Positions 53,136 to 63,310 of a DNA stretch of 64,000 bases are shown here, in pieces. The stretch is taken from contig CAYLHF010000002.1 in the NCBI GenBank assembly GCA_964383365.1, forward strand, positions 62,001 to 126,000, in the 5' to 3' direction. Position numbers and translations under genes: made by a program. Every line of letters begins with the position of its first letter. Position 1 is the stretch's first letter. This stretch comes from CAYLHF01 sp964383365. Its GTDB lineage: Bacteria; Bacteroidota; Rhodothermia; Rhodothermales; UBA10348. The notes below the pieces were generated by a model. It ran no database searches. It was given only the letters and a program-made list of their open reading frames with translations, and was not told the DNA's origin.

Positions 53136-54338
53136 ATGATCGACCCAAAATCATTCTACAGAAAGATGGACCGCCTGGTGACCCGGATTGCCGGCGAGCA
53201 CGCAGACGACAAATTCCTGGAGAGTATTCTGGGTGAAATTGAACTGCAGTTCGGAAACGAACTTCACTTCAGGGGAGGGCACTGTTATGAGGAGGTCAAT
53301 GGCGAATTCGTACTCCGCGTGACCGTCGGTGATGAAATACTCTTTTCCGACTCCTTCTCGTCGACGTCTCTAACGGCCCTCAACCTGATCGAGCACGGAA
53401 CATTCATTTTCGACAGCCCGAACGATGGTCCCGAACTCTATGCTCCGCCGAGGCCGGCCGATCTCGCCCCCGTTGCCTTTCTGATCTCGCTGCCTCCCGT
53501 GAGGAAGTGGGTTTTTGTATACGGTCTGGCTGACGGATGGGACCGCGAAGAAATCTCATTCTGCATGAACGGGACTCGATTTGCGCTCTTGAATCGGATG
53601 AAGGTACTGGCTGCTGAGAGCGATCTTGACAAGGCGGCTGCGATCCAGAAAAGCCTCCTGCCCAAAAGACCGCCGGTGTTTTCGGGATATGATATCGCCG
53701 GTCGAACCAGACCCGCTGAAGCAGTGGGCGGAGACTTGTACGATTTTATTTCGCTGTCAGACGACATTCTCGGCCTCGCCATCGGCGACGCCAGCGGCCA
53801 CGGACTCTCTGCCGCACTACTCGTTCGTGATGTCATTGTCGGCATAAGAATGGGTATGGGCACCCATCTGAAGATGCTCTACACCATGAAGAAGTTGAAT
53901 ACGGTCATTCACCGGACGACGTTTTCTACACGGTTTATTTCTGTCTTCTATTCGGAGCTCGAAGAGAACGGCAACGTCCTCTATGTCAATGCCGGTCACG
54001 TACCCGGACTCTTATTTGATGCCGATGGGACGGTAGAAATGCTCGAACCCACAGGGATGATTCTGGGGGCGATCCCTGAGCTTCCGCTCGATCGGGCGTA
54101 CGCACATATTCCAAAGGGCGGCATGCTCGTTCTGTTTACCGATGGAATAACCGAACGCGTCAGTCCGACCAACGAGCCGTTCGAGGTAGACGGTCTCATC
54201 GGAGTCATCAGTGACCACAAGAAGCTCCCGGCTGAGCAGTTGGTCGAGTGTATTTTCGAACGAGCGTTCGAATTCGAGCACGAATCTGATCTGCTCGAAG
54301 ATGACGCGACGGTCGTCGTTGTGAAGCGCAATTCCTGA
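53136..54338 (+). CDS. PP2C-type (SpoIIE/RsbU) serine phosphatase
   Basis: 400 residues from ATG at 53136; the open frame starts earlier (52977) but overlaps dnaB and looks non-coding. The N-terminal ~150 residues have no recognised domain. The C-terminal part is a SpoIIE phosphatase domain, with a DKAAAIQKSLLP opening and Mg/Mn-binding acidic residues in GGDLYDF, GDASGHG, LFTDGITE and DDATVVVV. Such enzymes usually act on anti-sigma antagonist (STAS) proteins. No partner STAS or anti-sigma kinase gene is adjacent. It is convergent with terC, 6 bases away. Confidence 0.88.
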   Translation: MIDPKSFYRKMDRLVTRIAGEHADDKFLESILGEIELQFGNELHFRGGHCYEEVNGEFVLRVTVGDEILFSDSFSSTSLTALNLIEHGTFIFDSPNDGPELYAPPRPADLAPVAFLISLPPVRKWVFVYGLADGWDREEISFCMNGTRFALLNRMKVLAAESDLDKAAAIQKSLLPKRPPVFSGYDIAGRTRPAEAVGGDLYDFISLSDDILGLAIGDASGHGLSAALLVRDVIVGIRMGMGTHLKMLYTMKKLNTVIHRTTFSTRFISVFYSELEENGNVLYVNAGHVPGLLFDADGTVEMLEPTGMILGAIPELPLDRAYAHIPKGGMLVLFTDGITERVSPTNEPFEVDGLIGVISDHKKLPAEQLVECIFERAFEFEHESDLLEDDATVVVVKRNS

Positions 54339-54344
54339 ACGGTT

Positions 54345-55070
54345 TTACCCCTTCCTCCGGGCTTTTCCCCGATCTCCGGAGCGGATATTCAGCATCTCCA
54401 CAAATACTGAAAATGCCATCGCGAAATAGATGTAGCCGCGAGGTATATGCACGTCCAGCCCTTCTGCAATCAGGGCTACACCCACCATCAACAGGAATGA
54501 GAGCGCGAGCATTTTCACCGTCGGGTGCTCCTCGATGAACTCAGAAATAGCTTTGGCACTCGCCATCATAAAGAGCACAGCGAGCACAATGGCAATGACC
54601 ATCACGGGGACCAGATCGACCATTCCCACCGCCGTAATAACCGAATCGAGAGAAAAAATCAGATCCAACAGGAGAATCTGAATGAGGATCGACGCGAATG
54701 ATTTTGCCGCCGTCGCTGGCGCCGATTCTACGGCCCCCTCCACCTTGTGGTGTATTTCGTGCGTGCTTTTCGCAATCAGAAACAGCCCCCCTCCCAGTAG
54801 AATAAGATCCCGACCGGAAATATCGGTGCCCAGTACGATGAACAGGCTGGTAGTCAAACGCATGATCCACGCGAGGGACAGGAGCAGACCGACGCGACCA
54901 AACAGCGCAAGTGCCAGACCGACAATGCGTGCTTTCCCGCGCTGTTCTTCCGGAAGACGATTCGTAAGAATCGAAATAAAGATGACATTGTCGATACCCA
55001 GGACGATTTCCAGAATCGTCAGGGTCGATAGAGCGACCCAGGCCTGAGGATCAGTAATCCAGTCAATCAT
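54345..55070 (-). CDS. TerC family integral membrane protein
   Basis: 241 residues with about seven membrane helices. Acidic motifs conserved in TerC are present: EIVLGIDNVIF in helix 1-2 and DLIFSLDSVITAVG later. Family members are associated with tellurite resistance or metal (Mn) export and metallation of exported proteins, but the substrate here is not determined. It ends 6 bases from the convergent phosphatase gene. Confidence 0.9.
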   Translation of the reverse strand: MIDWITDPQAWVALSTLTILEIVLGIDNVIFISILTNRLPEEQRGKARIVGLALALFGRVGLLLSLAWIMRLTTSLFIVLGTDISGRDLILLGGGLFLIAKSTHEIHHKVEGAVESAPATAAKSFASILIQILLLDLIFSLDSVITAVGMVDLVPVMVIAIVLAVLFMMASAKAISEFIEEHPTVKMLALSFLLMVGVALIAEGLDVHIPRGYIYFAMAFSVFVEMLNIRSGDRGKARRKG

Positions 55071-55261
55071 TCCTCTGGTGGTAGGCGAACAATACCGCGC
55101 AATATACTACGGGTCATTGATTCTACCTTTCTCCTCAGAATCGACTACGTCGCCAGAAGAACAATCGGGATTTTAGCGCTCTGGTAAACCTGCGGAAAAG
55201 AGACATAGCGGTCTTTGGGTATGGATACTCTCACCCACTACGCGGTTTTCATCTTCATGAT

Positions 55262-56182
55262 TCAGAAACCCAGAACCGGACCCAATTGTGGCGTACCCCA
55301 GGCTTCAGCATACAAACCTACGGAACCGAAGAACCCGTATCCATTTTCTACATTCGACAGTGTTCCGGGCTGCGCCAGAACTTCCGGATCAAATACACCC
55401 TGTGGAGGATCCCAGTTCTGATCCAGAATCCGGATTTTAAGCCCCACCGCGACGAGGCCTGGAGGCGTGGCCTCTGTCAGGATGCCTCGATCGAAGAACC
55501 ACTGTACCCGCTCCTGAACCGGAATTCGATCCGCGGAATAGGTCATTCTCACCATCCAGTCTCCGCTCTGGGTCCGTTTTCCGCGGCGCCCGTAATTGAC
55601 GAGTGTTCTGTTGTTGGTAAAGAATCCCCAGACATACTCGGCCTGGATTCCCCAGGGCGATGAAATGCCGGGTATGACAATATCCTGATAGACCTCCGTC
55701 GAATCCACGGAATAGACAACCGGCCCTCTTTGCAGAATAGAAACGCCGTCAATCGAAGGTATCGTCGTCTCGGCGACGGTCATCTTTCCGTCGGACCGAA
55801 TCACTTCGAGTCGATAGGTACGCCGGGCCCGGGGAGAGAATCTTGCCGTAAAAATGTGTCCGTACGTTCCGTCCGACAGTTGCTCCAGGCTGTGCGTCCA
55901 TTCCGATCTCGTTCCTGAGAAAACGTCCGTCGAGAATACGCGTGCGTCTATTCGGGCATCCGGATCAGTCGGATCCTTGATTAGCTCCCCCCGACGTGTA
56001 ACCGGGATGACTCGGACCGCGTGGCTGGTTTCAAGTACATCCAGGAATCCGTATACGGTGTAATATTTCCCGTCATTTCTGAACGGATCAATTACGGTAT
56101 CCCCGCAACTCCCGAGTACAACGATCAGGACCAGAGGAGTGAACACCGATCGAAAAAACGTGAAGAAATATCGTCGTGACAT
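55262..56182 (-). CDS. DUF4249-like outer-membrane lipoprotein
   Basis: 306 residues. The signal with lipobox ends VVLGSC (C about 26). The mature part resembles DUF4249, whose members sit in Bacteroidota envelopes next to TonB-dependent receptors: YTVYGFLDVLET, then ARRTYRLEVIRSDGK, and VAETTIPSIDG. No TonB-dependent receptor is adjacent. It is divergent from the subtilase gene, with 179 bases between. Function unknown. Confidence 0.72.
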   Translation of the reverse strand: MSRRYFFTFFRSVFTPLVLIVVLGSCGDTVIDPFRNDGKYYTVYGFLDVLETSHAVRVIPVTRRGELIKDPTDPDARIDARVFSTDVFSGTRSEWTHSLEQLSDGTYGHIFTARFSPRARRTYRLEVIRSDGKMTVAETTIPSIDGVSILQRGPVVYSVDSTEVYQDIVIPGISSPWGIQAEYVWGFFTNNRTLVNYGRRGKRTQSGDWMVRMTYSADRIPVQERVQWFFDRGILTEATPPGLVAVGLKIRILDQNWDPPQGVFDPEVLAQPGTLSNVENGYGFFGSVGLYAEAWGTPQLGPVLGF

Positions 56183-56361
56183 GGCATCAGCCGTCCGTGC
56201 GCGAGACGACTCAAGATTGAACAGGGTCTAAAAACACGATTCCATCTAACTATCCGGTTCGTAAACTCGCATTTCGACTCGTTAATTAACTGCAATATGA
56301 GCCCGATGGTTGTTTATTATTGGTAGACCGTCCCGTCGAAGACCCGAAGTGAGATATCCCA

Positions 56362-59300
56362 ATGATTTCCAACCCACATGGAATAGTCCGTCTGGCCGTG
56401 TGGGGATTCATTCTGCTGGTCTCATCTGCGCCAGCCGTGGGACAATCCGCCCCGAAAAGAGACCAACTTGAACTCCGGAGGTTGGCCCGCGAGAAGAATC
56501 TCACGAATGCTCGACTGCGGTCTGTCGTCGATTCCCTTTCTACGGCATGGCACCGACCTCCCGTTACTACAGATTCATCGGGTACCATCCTTCAGTTGGT
56601 AGGCGTAGAGCGTGGCCGTCCTGTATTTTATTCGACCCACAATCGATCGGCGGCACTGTCTACAGGCGTGTCTGACGTATGGGTCGGTGGCAGGTCGGGA
56701 CTCGACCTCTCCGGGAAGGATATTCGCATCGGAATCTGGGACGGGGGGGGAGTGCGGCTGGATCATATCGAGTTCGAGAACCGCGTCACCCAACGTGACA
56801 CCGTCCTCCAGGTCTTGAATCACTCCACGCATGTGGCAGGCACCCTGATTGCCGCAGGTCATTTCGATATCGTTCGAGGGATGGCCTACGAGGCAATTCT
56901 GGATGCCAGGGACTGGAACAATGACGCGGCCGAGATGGCGCTCGCAGCAGCAACGGGATTGACGCTCTCAAATCATTCTTATGGACAACCTGCCGGCTGG
57001 GTCCGGAACGTACTCGGAGATGGTCTTTGGGGATGGATGGGGGCACCCGACGTTGATGCCGGGGAGGACTTCAAGTTCGGCTTTTATGGTGAACAGGCTC
57101 ACGACTGGGATGCCATTGTCGCAGCCGCTCCGGACTACCTGATCGTCAAATCAGCCGGAAATGAACGAGAGGATTCGGGTGCCCGGGTGGGGGAGCCGTA
57201 CTACCTTTTTACAACCAAATGGGAATTGACGACCGTACCCAGGATGAACGATGGGGGGGTGAGCGGATTTGACACCATCACAGACAGTGGCGTTTCGAAA
57301 AACGTCCTGACCGTCGGAGCTGTCGGAGATCTTCCCTGGGGATATCGAACCGCTGACGACGTCAAAATGACCGGATTCAGTGGTTGGGGGCCAACCGACG
57401 ACGGACGCATCAAACCCGATCTGGTCTCAAACGGTGTTCAACTCATGTCAACCATGGCCTGGGCATCCGATGCGTACGGTACATCGACGGGAACTTCCAT
57501 GGCAGCACCCACGGTGACCGGGTCAGCCGCCCTTCTGACCGAACTCTACCGCCGGACGCATGGCAACTCCTATCCGAGCGCCTCGCTACTCAAGGGAGTC
57601 CTGATTCACACCGCGAGGGAAGCCGGAGATGCGCCGGGACCCGACTACCGATTCGGCTGGGGAATGATCGATGTCGCATCGGCGGCAGCCTTTCTGAACG
57701 CGTCCACAATTCCCGGAGGTACCGCACGGATCGAAGAAGAGACACTCTCCGGTACCGGTTCTCGATCATTCAGTTTTTCGCTCGAACCGGGAGATGAAAT
57801 CCGGGCCACATTGACCTGGACGGACCCGGCCGCCGACGCGGGGACTCCGGCTCTTGACAGCCCCATTTCCAGGTTAATACACGACCTGGACCTTTCCGTT
57901 ACGGGTCCGGATGGAGAGCTTCTGCCCTGGGTACTCGATCCGTCATCTCCGACCTCGGCCGCCAATCATGCGATCAACCACAGGGACAACGTCGAACAGG
58001 TAGCTGGTCGGGCTGTTACCGGGGGTACCTACACGGCAACCGTATCCGGTTCACAGATCGGAACACAGGCGTTTACGCTTCTCATCGGATCGATAACGAC
58101 TCCCGAGATCGCCCAGACGTACTCCATTTCTGGACGTCTGAGCCTCGGTGGTGTCGGTCTGAACAGGATCGAGGTGCGACTCTCAGGGGGAATATTCAGG
58201 ACGACAAGCACAACGCCTGACGGAGTCTATTCCTTCGCCAATCTCGAACCCGGATCGTATACCGTCACCCCTCAGAGTGCGCACGTCACATTTCCGACTC
58301 AGGCAATCGAGGTCCAAGTCATCGATTCGAACCAGCGGGCAGATTTCGAGGCCGACTCGGGATATTCACTCCTCGGATATGAGCTGTTCAGTGGTCCTAA
58401 TCTATTGCACGCCAATGAAGGCATCGGGGCCCGGCCAGAATCTGCGCTCGCTCCCGGAGGCGTTTACGGAGCCTCGGTTCTCTTCAATGAATCTACCACG
58501 GCAACCGTGCCACTGGGGCGGGGTCGCGTAGAACTCGAATTCGATTTCGACCCGAATGTCACGCCGTATATCGGTCTCAAAGCCGACCGGCTGCTGGAGT
58601 TGAGCCCGGATTGGACGATAGCGGATCTGGGAGGAGGGCGCCTCGTGAAGCGAATACCCCTGCTCTGGATTTCCTCGGATACTCCGCCGGGACATCTGGT
58701 GCGCATTCCGTTACGCGTCGCCGCAGACGATGAGCAGCTCGTCCTCGTCGACACGCTCAGAATTCCCGTTACGGGTTCAGACCGCATACCTCCGGTGGTT
58801 TTTCTGGAGGACGGGGTTCGGGGCCCCGAGAGCGATGGCGTCGGTATCAGCGTTAGTTTTTTGGAAGGAAGTGGTCTGGTAGACCCAACAGCGCTCTTCG
58901 TGGATCGGTTTCATCCTGCGCGCATCATACAACAGGCGCGTCTCTATGACGACGGTGATCTGGGCGGGCACCGAGATGCCGTGGCCGGAGACGGGCTGTA
59001 TGGAGCCCGCTTTCTGGCGACGACACAAAACGATATCCGAATGGATATTCGCGTATCCGACGGACTCGGAAATGAGATCGTTTTTCCGACAGACCGTTTT
59101 TTCAGCGGCTCGGGCTTCGAGAAGAAGAATTCGCTCCTGCTTCTGGCCGATTCTGAGTCGGAGTCGGCTACGGAAGCTCATCTATCCGCTCTGGCCGGAG
59201 CCGGCGTCCCGTCAGACTTCTGGGAAACCGATATCCGCGGGCCGATTCGGACGGAGTTGCTCAACTCCTATGATGTTGTCATACGATCCTTGCACGATGC

Positions 59301-61155
59301 CAAGTCGGTCACGAACGAGCAGGTTCAGGAACTCTCATCGCTTATTTCATCGGGGAAGGACGTGCTCGTTCTCGGCGAACGGATGGCCGATTTTACCAAC
59401 GAAGAATGGCGAGTTCTCCTCCATATTGATGTCCATCAGAGTAACGAAGGTCTCGACCGGATTGCAGGCATTCCTGTCAACGAAGCCACCGCCGGTTTTC
59501 TGATTGATCTTTCCCGGACTTCTTCGGTCTCTGCCCTCACGCCTACCGGTTCGACGGAGCCCCTCCTCGTTGGCAATCCAAACGAAGATCAAACTGCTGC
59601 CTATGCGTTCCGAGTCGGGGGAGCCGGGGTCGTCGTCTCGACCGTTACTGCCGGGTCGATTTCAGGTGAGGAAGAGTCGTCCGAATTGCTTCAGCGGCTA
59701 CTGTTCGCATCTACCGGAGATCTGGCATTCGTTCCGGACGTCCGGGAGGTAAACCCGCTGTTTCCCGCTAATGGAGACCACGTATCGGCAGACAGTGTGA
59801 CATTTTCGTGGGCGAGGTCCGGTTTCGCTACGTACGATCTCGAGGTCGATACAACCGCTCAGTTCACCACCCCGGTGCAACGGTTCGGACTGACTGTTAC
59901 CGACGTGCGCATGCAAATTGCCGCAGGAAAAACCTACCGTTGGCGGATCAGGGCGACGAATCCGAAGGGGCCTGGTGCCTGGTCGGAGACACGCACATTT
60001 TATTCGATTCGACCAAATTCGCCACCGGAAATTGCAATTGAATTTGAGGACCTGATACTCGGAGAGGGACAGGCGGGGATTATCGTTCCGTTCTCAAGTA
60101 GATTTTTTGATCCGGAAGGGGACCCGCTTCAGTTTTCTGTCGCCAATTCTGATTCGACAATCGTTCGTGTCTCGGTCTCCACTGATTCCATGGAAATTCT
60201 GCCGCGTAGCTCCGGAGAATCCCGGATTACCGTCACTGCACTGGATGATCTCGGGGCCTCCTCGTCCGCCGCCTTCACCGTCCACGTTACTCAGAATCAT
60301 GCGCCTGCCATCACGGATTCCCCGACCGATCGGACACTGGTTCTCGGCTTTACGATCTTCGAAACACGCTTAGATAGCATCTTTACGGATCCGGACGATG
60401 ATGCGTTACGCTTTTCGGTATCATCTGACGATCCGTCTATCGTATCCGTCGTGCTGACCTCAAATGTGCTACGAGTCACTCCCATGATGTCGGGGGCGGC
60501 CCGGGTTTCCATGACGGCTACAGACGGCCGCGGAGGTGCGTCCACGGCTGGTTTTGACGTCCTGGTAAAGGAGAACCTGCCACCCGGTGTGGTAGACGAT
60601 GTCGGAGATTTTGAGCTCCTTGCCGGCGTCGATTCAGTACTCGTCGATCTGTCGGATCGGTTCACTGATCCGGACGATTCTATACTTCTCTATTCTGCTC
60701 GATCGACCAATAGTTCGATCATTCAGGTACAAATTGTGGCCAGACAATCGGTACAATTCATTGCCAGACACCCGGGAAACGCCACCGTATTCATCTCTGC
60801 TGAAGACATCTATCATGCCACCGTCGTCGATACCGTGCAGATTTCCGTGAAGCAATCGCTTGCGGCAACGCGCACGGACGAGAATATTCCCTCATTGTTA
60901 AGTCTTGAGCCACCGTTTCCGAACCCGTTCTCGGAGATGACCACCATTGTCATCAATCTCCCTGCACCCGGCCAGACACAGGTTGATGTCTATTCCGTTC
61001 TTGGACGTCGCGTAAACAGGTTGCTGAACAGACACCTCGATGCCGGATCGTACACAGTGAAATGGCGACCGGGATTTCTGCCGGACGGGGTCTACTACAT
61101 TCTGTTGTCCTCCGATGACGGCAAAAATACGAGAAAAGTCGTATTGCTTAAATGA
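56362..61155 (+). CDS. Secreted subtilisin-like serine protease with cadherin-like repeats and T9SS sorting domain
   Basis: 1597 residues. A signal peptide (about 8-27, ending AVGQ) is followed by an S8 catalytic domain (about 105-450). The triad is Asp127 (IGIWDGGG), His157 (NHSTHVAG) and Ser379 (GTSTGTSMAAP), with the oxyanion Asn267 in KSAGNE. There follow a jelly-roll/P-like domain, a carboxypeptidase-regulatory-like beta domain (about 590-660), a large middle region with ERMADFTNEEW, and three cadherin-like or Ig-like repeats (about 1215-1500), each with a DPEGDPL or DPDDD core. The C-terminus from about 1505 has PPFPNPFSE, VYSVLGRR and GVYYILLSS, a type IX sorting domain. It probably degrades or processes surface or extracellular proteins. 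Confidence 0.9.
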   Translation: MISNPHGIVRLAVWGFILLVSSAPAVGQSAPKRDQLELRRLAREKNLTNARLRSVVDSLSTAWHRPPVTTDSSGTILQLVGVERGRPVFYSTHNRSAALSTGVSDVWVGGRSGLDLSGKDIRIGIWDGGGVRLDHIEFENRVTQRDTVLQVLNHSTHVAGTLIAAGHFDIVRGMAYEAILDARDWNNDAAEMALAAATGLTLSNHSYGQPAGWVRNVLGDGLWGWMGAPDVDAGEDFKFGFYGEQAHDWDAIVAAAPDYLIVKSAGNEREDSGARVGEPYYLFTTKWELTTVPRMNDGGVSGFDTITDSGVSKNVLTVGAVGDLPWGYRTADDVKMTGFSGWGPTDDGRIKPDLVSNGVQLMSTMAWASDAYGTSTGTSMAAPTVTGSAALLTELYRRTHGNSYPSASLLKGVLIHTAREAGDAPGPDYRFGWGMIDVASAAAFLNASTIPGGTARIEEETLSGTGSRSFSFSLEPGDEIRATLTWTDPAADAGTPALDSPISRLIHDLDLSVTGPDGELLPWVLDPSSPTSAANHAINHRDNVEQVAGRAVTGGTYTATVSGSQIGTQAFTLLIGSITTPEIAQTYSISGRLSLGGVGLNRIEVRLSGGIFRTTSTTPDGVYSFANLEPGSYTVTPQSAHVTFPTQAIEVQVIDSNQRADFEADSGYSLLGYELFSGPNLLHANEGIGARPESALAPGGVYGASVLFNESTTATVPLGRGRVELEFDFDPNVTPYIGLKADRLLELSPDWTIADLGGGRLVKRIPLLWISSDTPPGHLVRIPLRVAADDEQLVLVDTLRIPVTGSDRIPPVVFLEDGVRGPESDGVGISVSFLEGSGLVDPTALFVDRFHPARIIQQARLYDDGDLGGHRDAVAGDGLYGARFLATTQNDIRMDIRVSDGLGNEIVFPTDRFFSGSGFEKKNSLLLLADSESESATEAHLSALAGAGVPSDFWETDIRGPIRTELLNSYDVVIRSLHDAKSVTNEQVQELSSLISSGKDVLVLGERMADFTNEEWRVLLHIDVHQSNEGLDRIAGIPVNEATAGFLIDLSRTSSVSALTPTGSTEPLLVGNPNEDQTAAYAFRVGGAGVVVSTVTAGSISGEEESSELLQRLLFASTGDLAFVPDVREVNPLFPANGDHVSADSVTFSWARSGFATYDLEVDTTAQFTTPVQRFGLTVTDVRMQIAAGKTYRWRIRATNPKGPGAWSETRTFYSIRPNSPPEIAIEFEDLILGEGQAGIIVPFSSRFFDPEGDPLQFSVANSDSTIVRVSVSTDSMEILPRSSGESRITVTALDDLGASSSAAFTVHVTQNHAPAITDSPTDRTLVLGFTIFETRLDSIFTDPDDDALRFSVSSDDPSIVSVVLTSNVLRVTPMMSGAARVSMTATDGRGGASTAGFDVLVKENLPPGVVDDVGDFELLAGVDSVLVDLSDRFTDPDDSILLYSARSTNSSIIQVQIVARQSVQFIARHPGNATVFISAEDIYHATVVDTVQISVKQSLAATRTDENIPSLLSLEPPFPNPFSEMTTIVINLPAPGQTQVDVYSVLGRRVNRLLNRHLDAGSYTVKWRPGFLPDGVYYILLSSDDGKNTRKVVLLK

Positions 61156-61210
61156 TCGGGTGACATTTATCGTATCTGGTTATATTCCGCGTGTATGGTT
61201 GGAAGAAGTT

Positions 61211-63310
61211 ATGCGAGAAGAATCCACAGGCGATTCGACGGTGGTCGCGATCAAAAGGGAGACGCCAGACTCAATCCCTGAAGCAGAATTAGCTGTTTCC
61301 GCGAATAACTCGGCCCTCACCCTGGAATGGATCCGGAAAACCATTGCACGGGCCGACGTCAAAATCTGGGAGTGGCACGAAGGGAATCACTATCTAACAA
61401 TCGGCGGAACCCCGAGCCAGATTCTTCATCTGGATCCGGCGAAGAAAAGTCTGGCGGGTCCGGCGTTCTTCCCGGCTCCGCTCGGGAACGATCTCAAGAT
61501 GCTGGTTTCCCAGTTGAATTCGGCCCTTGAGTCGGAGCATCCGTTTCAGATGGATCTCAGATTGCCTACGATCACGAACGAGGTAATATGGCTCTCCTGC
61601 CGTGGTGGTCGGATTACGGACGAATCGGGGCCTGTGGCGGTTGTCGGGACCTTAGTAGATATTACCCCCCGCAAATTTACGGAGGAAGAACTTCGTCTCC
61701 ATAAGGAATCACTCGAAGACCAGGTCCGAGAGCAAACGGCTCAACTCAAACGGTCTGAAGAACAGTTCAGGAGCGTCGTCGAAGGAACGCCGGACTTTAT
61801 CTTCATGGTGGATGAAAACTTCTGTATCACGTACGAAAATCACGCTGGATCGCTTTCGACAAATCCGGATTCTGTTGACAATTCGTTTCTTGATCGTCTC
61901 CCGATTGCGCACAGGGAACGAGCCAGAATAGCTATTCAGCAAACGTTTCGTTCCGGGGACAGGGCGGTGTTCGAAATCGATTTTGCTCGACATAATAAAT
62001 TATTCCACTTTTTGTGTCGCACGAGTGCAGTCCTCCAGGATGGAGCAAGAGTCAGCGTTGCCATCCTGGCAACAGATATTACCAGACAGAAGGAAGACGC
62101 ACGGCAGATATTGGCGCTCAATCAGGATCTCGAGCGTAGAGTCAAGAATCGAACGCATGAGTTGCAACGGTTGCTGCGGGCAGCCTCTTTATTGTCGAGT
62201 AAACTCTCGAAAATTCCGGTACTTCAACGCCTGGTTCGGATCGCGGATGAGTTAATAGATACGTGTGAAGCCGTCTTTGCCTTCTCCGTTGATATCGACG
62301 AACATTTGCTGAAGGTAGCCGCGTGCCGATCGAACCATTGTGACTCGGTACCGGATCTTTCACAGAACCTGTCGCCCAGGTTGGTACGGCAGCTGAAGAG
62401 ATTGACAGGCCTTCATCATGAGTCGAAATTCAGCGCCTCTGACTGGGGATTGTCCGATCAGGGCCTGCATATCGACGGTCGAGAGGTCTTGATAACACCC
62501 TTCCGGCTACAGGGAAGACTCGTTGGTCTCCTGGTAGTCGTAAACGGTCGCGACACGCCGTCGTTCTCGGAATCCGATCACGGCCTGCTGGGCGGCATCC
62601 TCTCGCAGGCGCTGGTCGCGCTGGAAAACGAGCAACTCCTCGATCGAACCCGGGAGATCTCCGTGCGTCTGCTGAATGCGCAAGACAGCGAGCGGCGAAG
62701 AATTGCCCAGGAACTGCACGACGAAGTAGGCGGGCTTCTTACATCGATCCAACTCAGCCTGTCGCTGATTCCGGCGGATGACCTCTCTACACGGTCCGCC
62801 GTGAAGGAATCATATCGTCTCATCCAGAAACTCTCGGAAGAGGTCCGCTCGCTATCACTTTCTTTGAGATCCTCGACCCTCGATGATTTTGGACTGAAGC
62901 TCGCTCTGGAAGAACACCTGAATCGCTTCCGTCAGACGTCAGGGATCGACATTGAATCGAAGATCAGTATACCGGATGATGTCAATCTGGCCGGCGAAAT
63001 AGAGACAGCAACCTTTCGGATCGTCCAGGAATGTCTCACGAACATCGCCCGTCATTCCGGAGCGGACTCAGCATCCGTCGCGGTCAATGTCGAAACGGAT
63101 ATAATCATGATCCAGGTTTCAGATTCGGGATCGGGATTCGACGTCTCATCCCACGTCGGTGATGTTGATCACATGGGTCTTTCCGGCGTGATCGAGCGAG
63201 CCGAATTACTCCATGGCTTTACTGACATCAAATCTTCCCCGGGAGCCGGAGCCCGGATACGGGTCCGCATCCCTCTTCATCGCCTGAAAACGGGAGCCAG
63301 GACAGAATGA
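61211..63310 (+). CDS. PAS/GAF sensor histidine kinase (NarL-type family)
   Basis: 699 residues from ATG 61211; the frame also allows GTG 61160 and an ATG at 61115 that overlaps the protease gene. No membrane helix is evident, so it is probably soluble. Order: a PAS-like domain (about 45-165, WIRKTIARADVKIWEW, PAS/PAC end VVGTLVDITPRKF), a coiled-coil linker, a second PAS (about 195-315), a linker (KRTHELQRL-like), a GAF-like domain (about 345-480), the HisKA_3 domain with phosphorylated H503 in AQELHDEVGG, and a HATPase with ECLTNIARHSG and DSGSGFD. It overlaps the response regulator gene by 4 bases (ATGA). Confidence 0.85.
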   Translation: MREESTGDSTVVAIKRETPDSIPEAELAVSANNSALTLEWIRKTIARADVKIWEWHEGNHYLTIGGTPSQILHLDPAKKSLAGPAFFPAPLGNDLKMLVSQLNSALESEHPFQMDLRLPTITNEVIWLSCRGGRITDESGPVAVVGTLVDITPRKFTEEELRLHKESLEDQVREQTAQLKRSEEQFRSVVEGTPDFIFMVDENFCITYENHAGSLSTNPDSVDNSFLDRLPIAHRERARIAIQQTFRSGDRAVFEIDFARHNKLFHFLCRTSAVLQDGARVSVAILATDITRQKEDARQILALNQDLERRVKNRTHELQRLLRAASLLSSKLSKIPVLQRLVRIADELIDTCEAVFAFSVDIDEHLLKVAACRSNHCDSVPDLSQNLSPRLVRQLKRLTGLHHESKFSASDWGLSDQGLHIDGREVLITPFRLQGRLVGLLVVVNGRDTPSFSESDHGLLGGILSQALVALENEQLLDRTREISVRLLNAQDSERRRIAQELHDEVGGLLTSIQLSLSLIPADDLSTRSAVKESYRLIQKLSEEVRSLSLSLRSSTLDDFGLKLALEEHLNRFRQTSGIDIESKISIPDDVNLAGEIETATFRIVQECLTNIARHSGADSASVAVNVETDIIMIQVSDSGSGFDVSSHVGDVDHMGLSGVIERAELLHGFTDIKSSPGAGARIRVRIPLHRLKTGARTE

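Noticed and set aside
52208..53137. A 309-codon minus-strand frame opposite dnaB
   Set aside because: Antisense to the helicase motor domain with no recognisable motifs; a shadow of the GC-biased third codon position.
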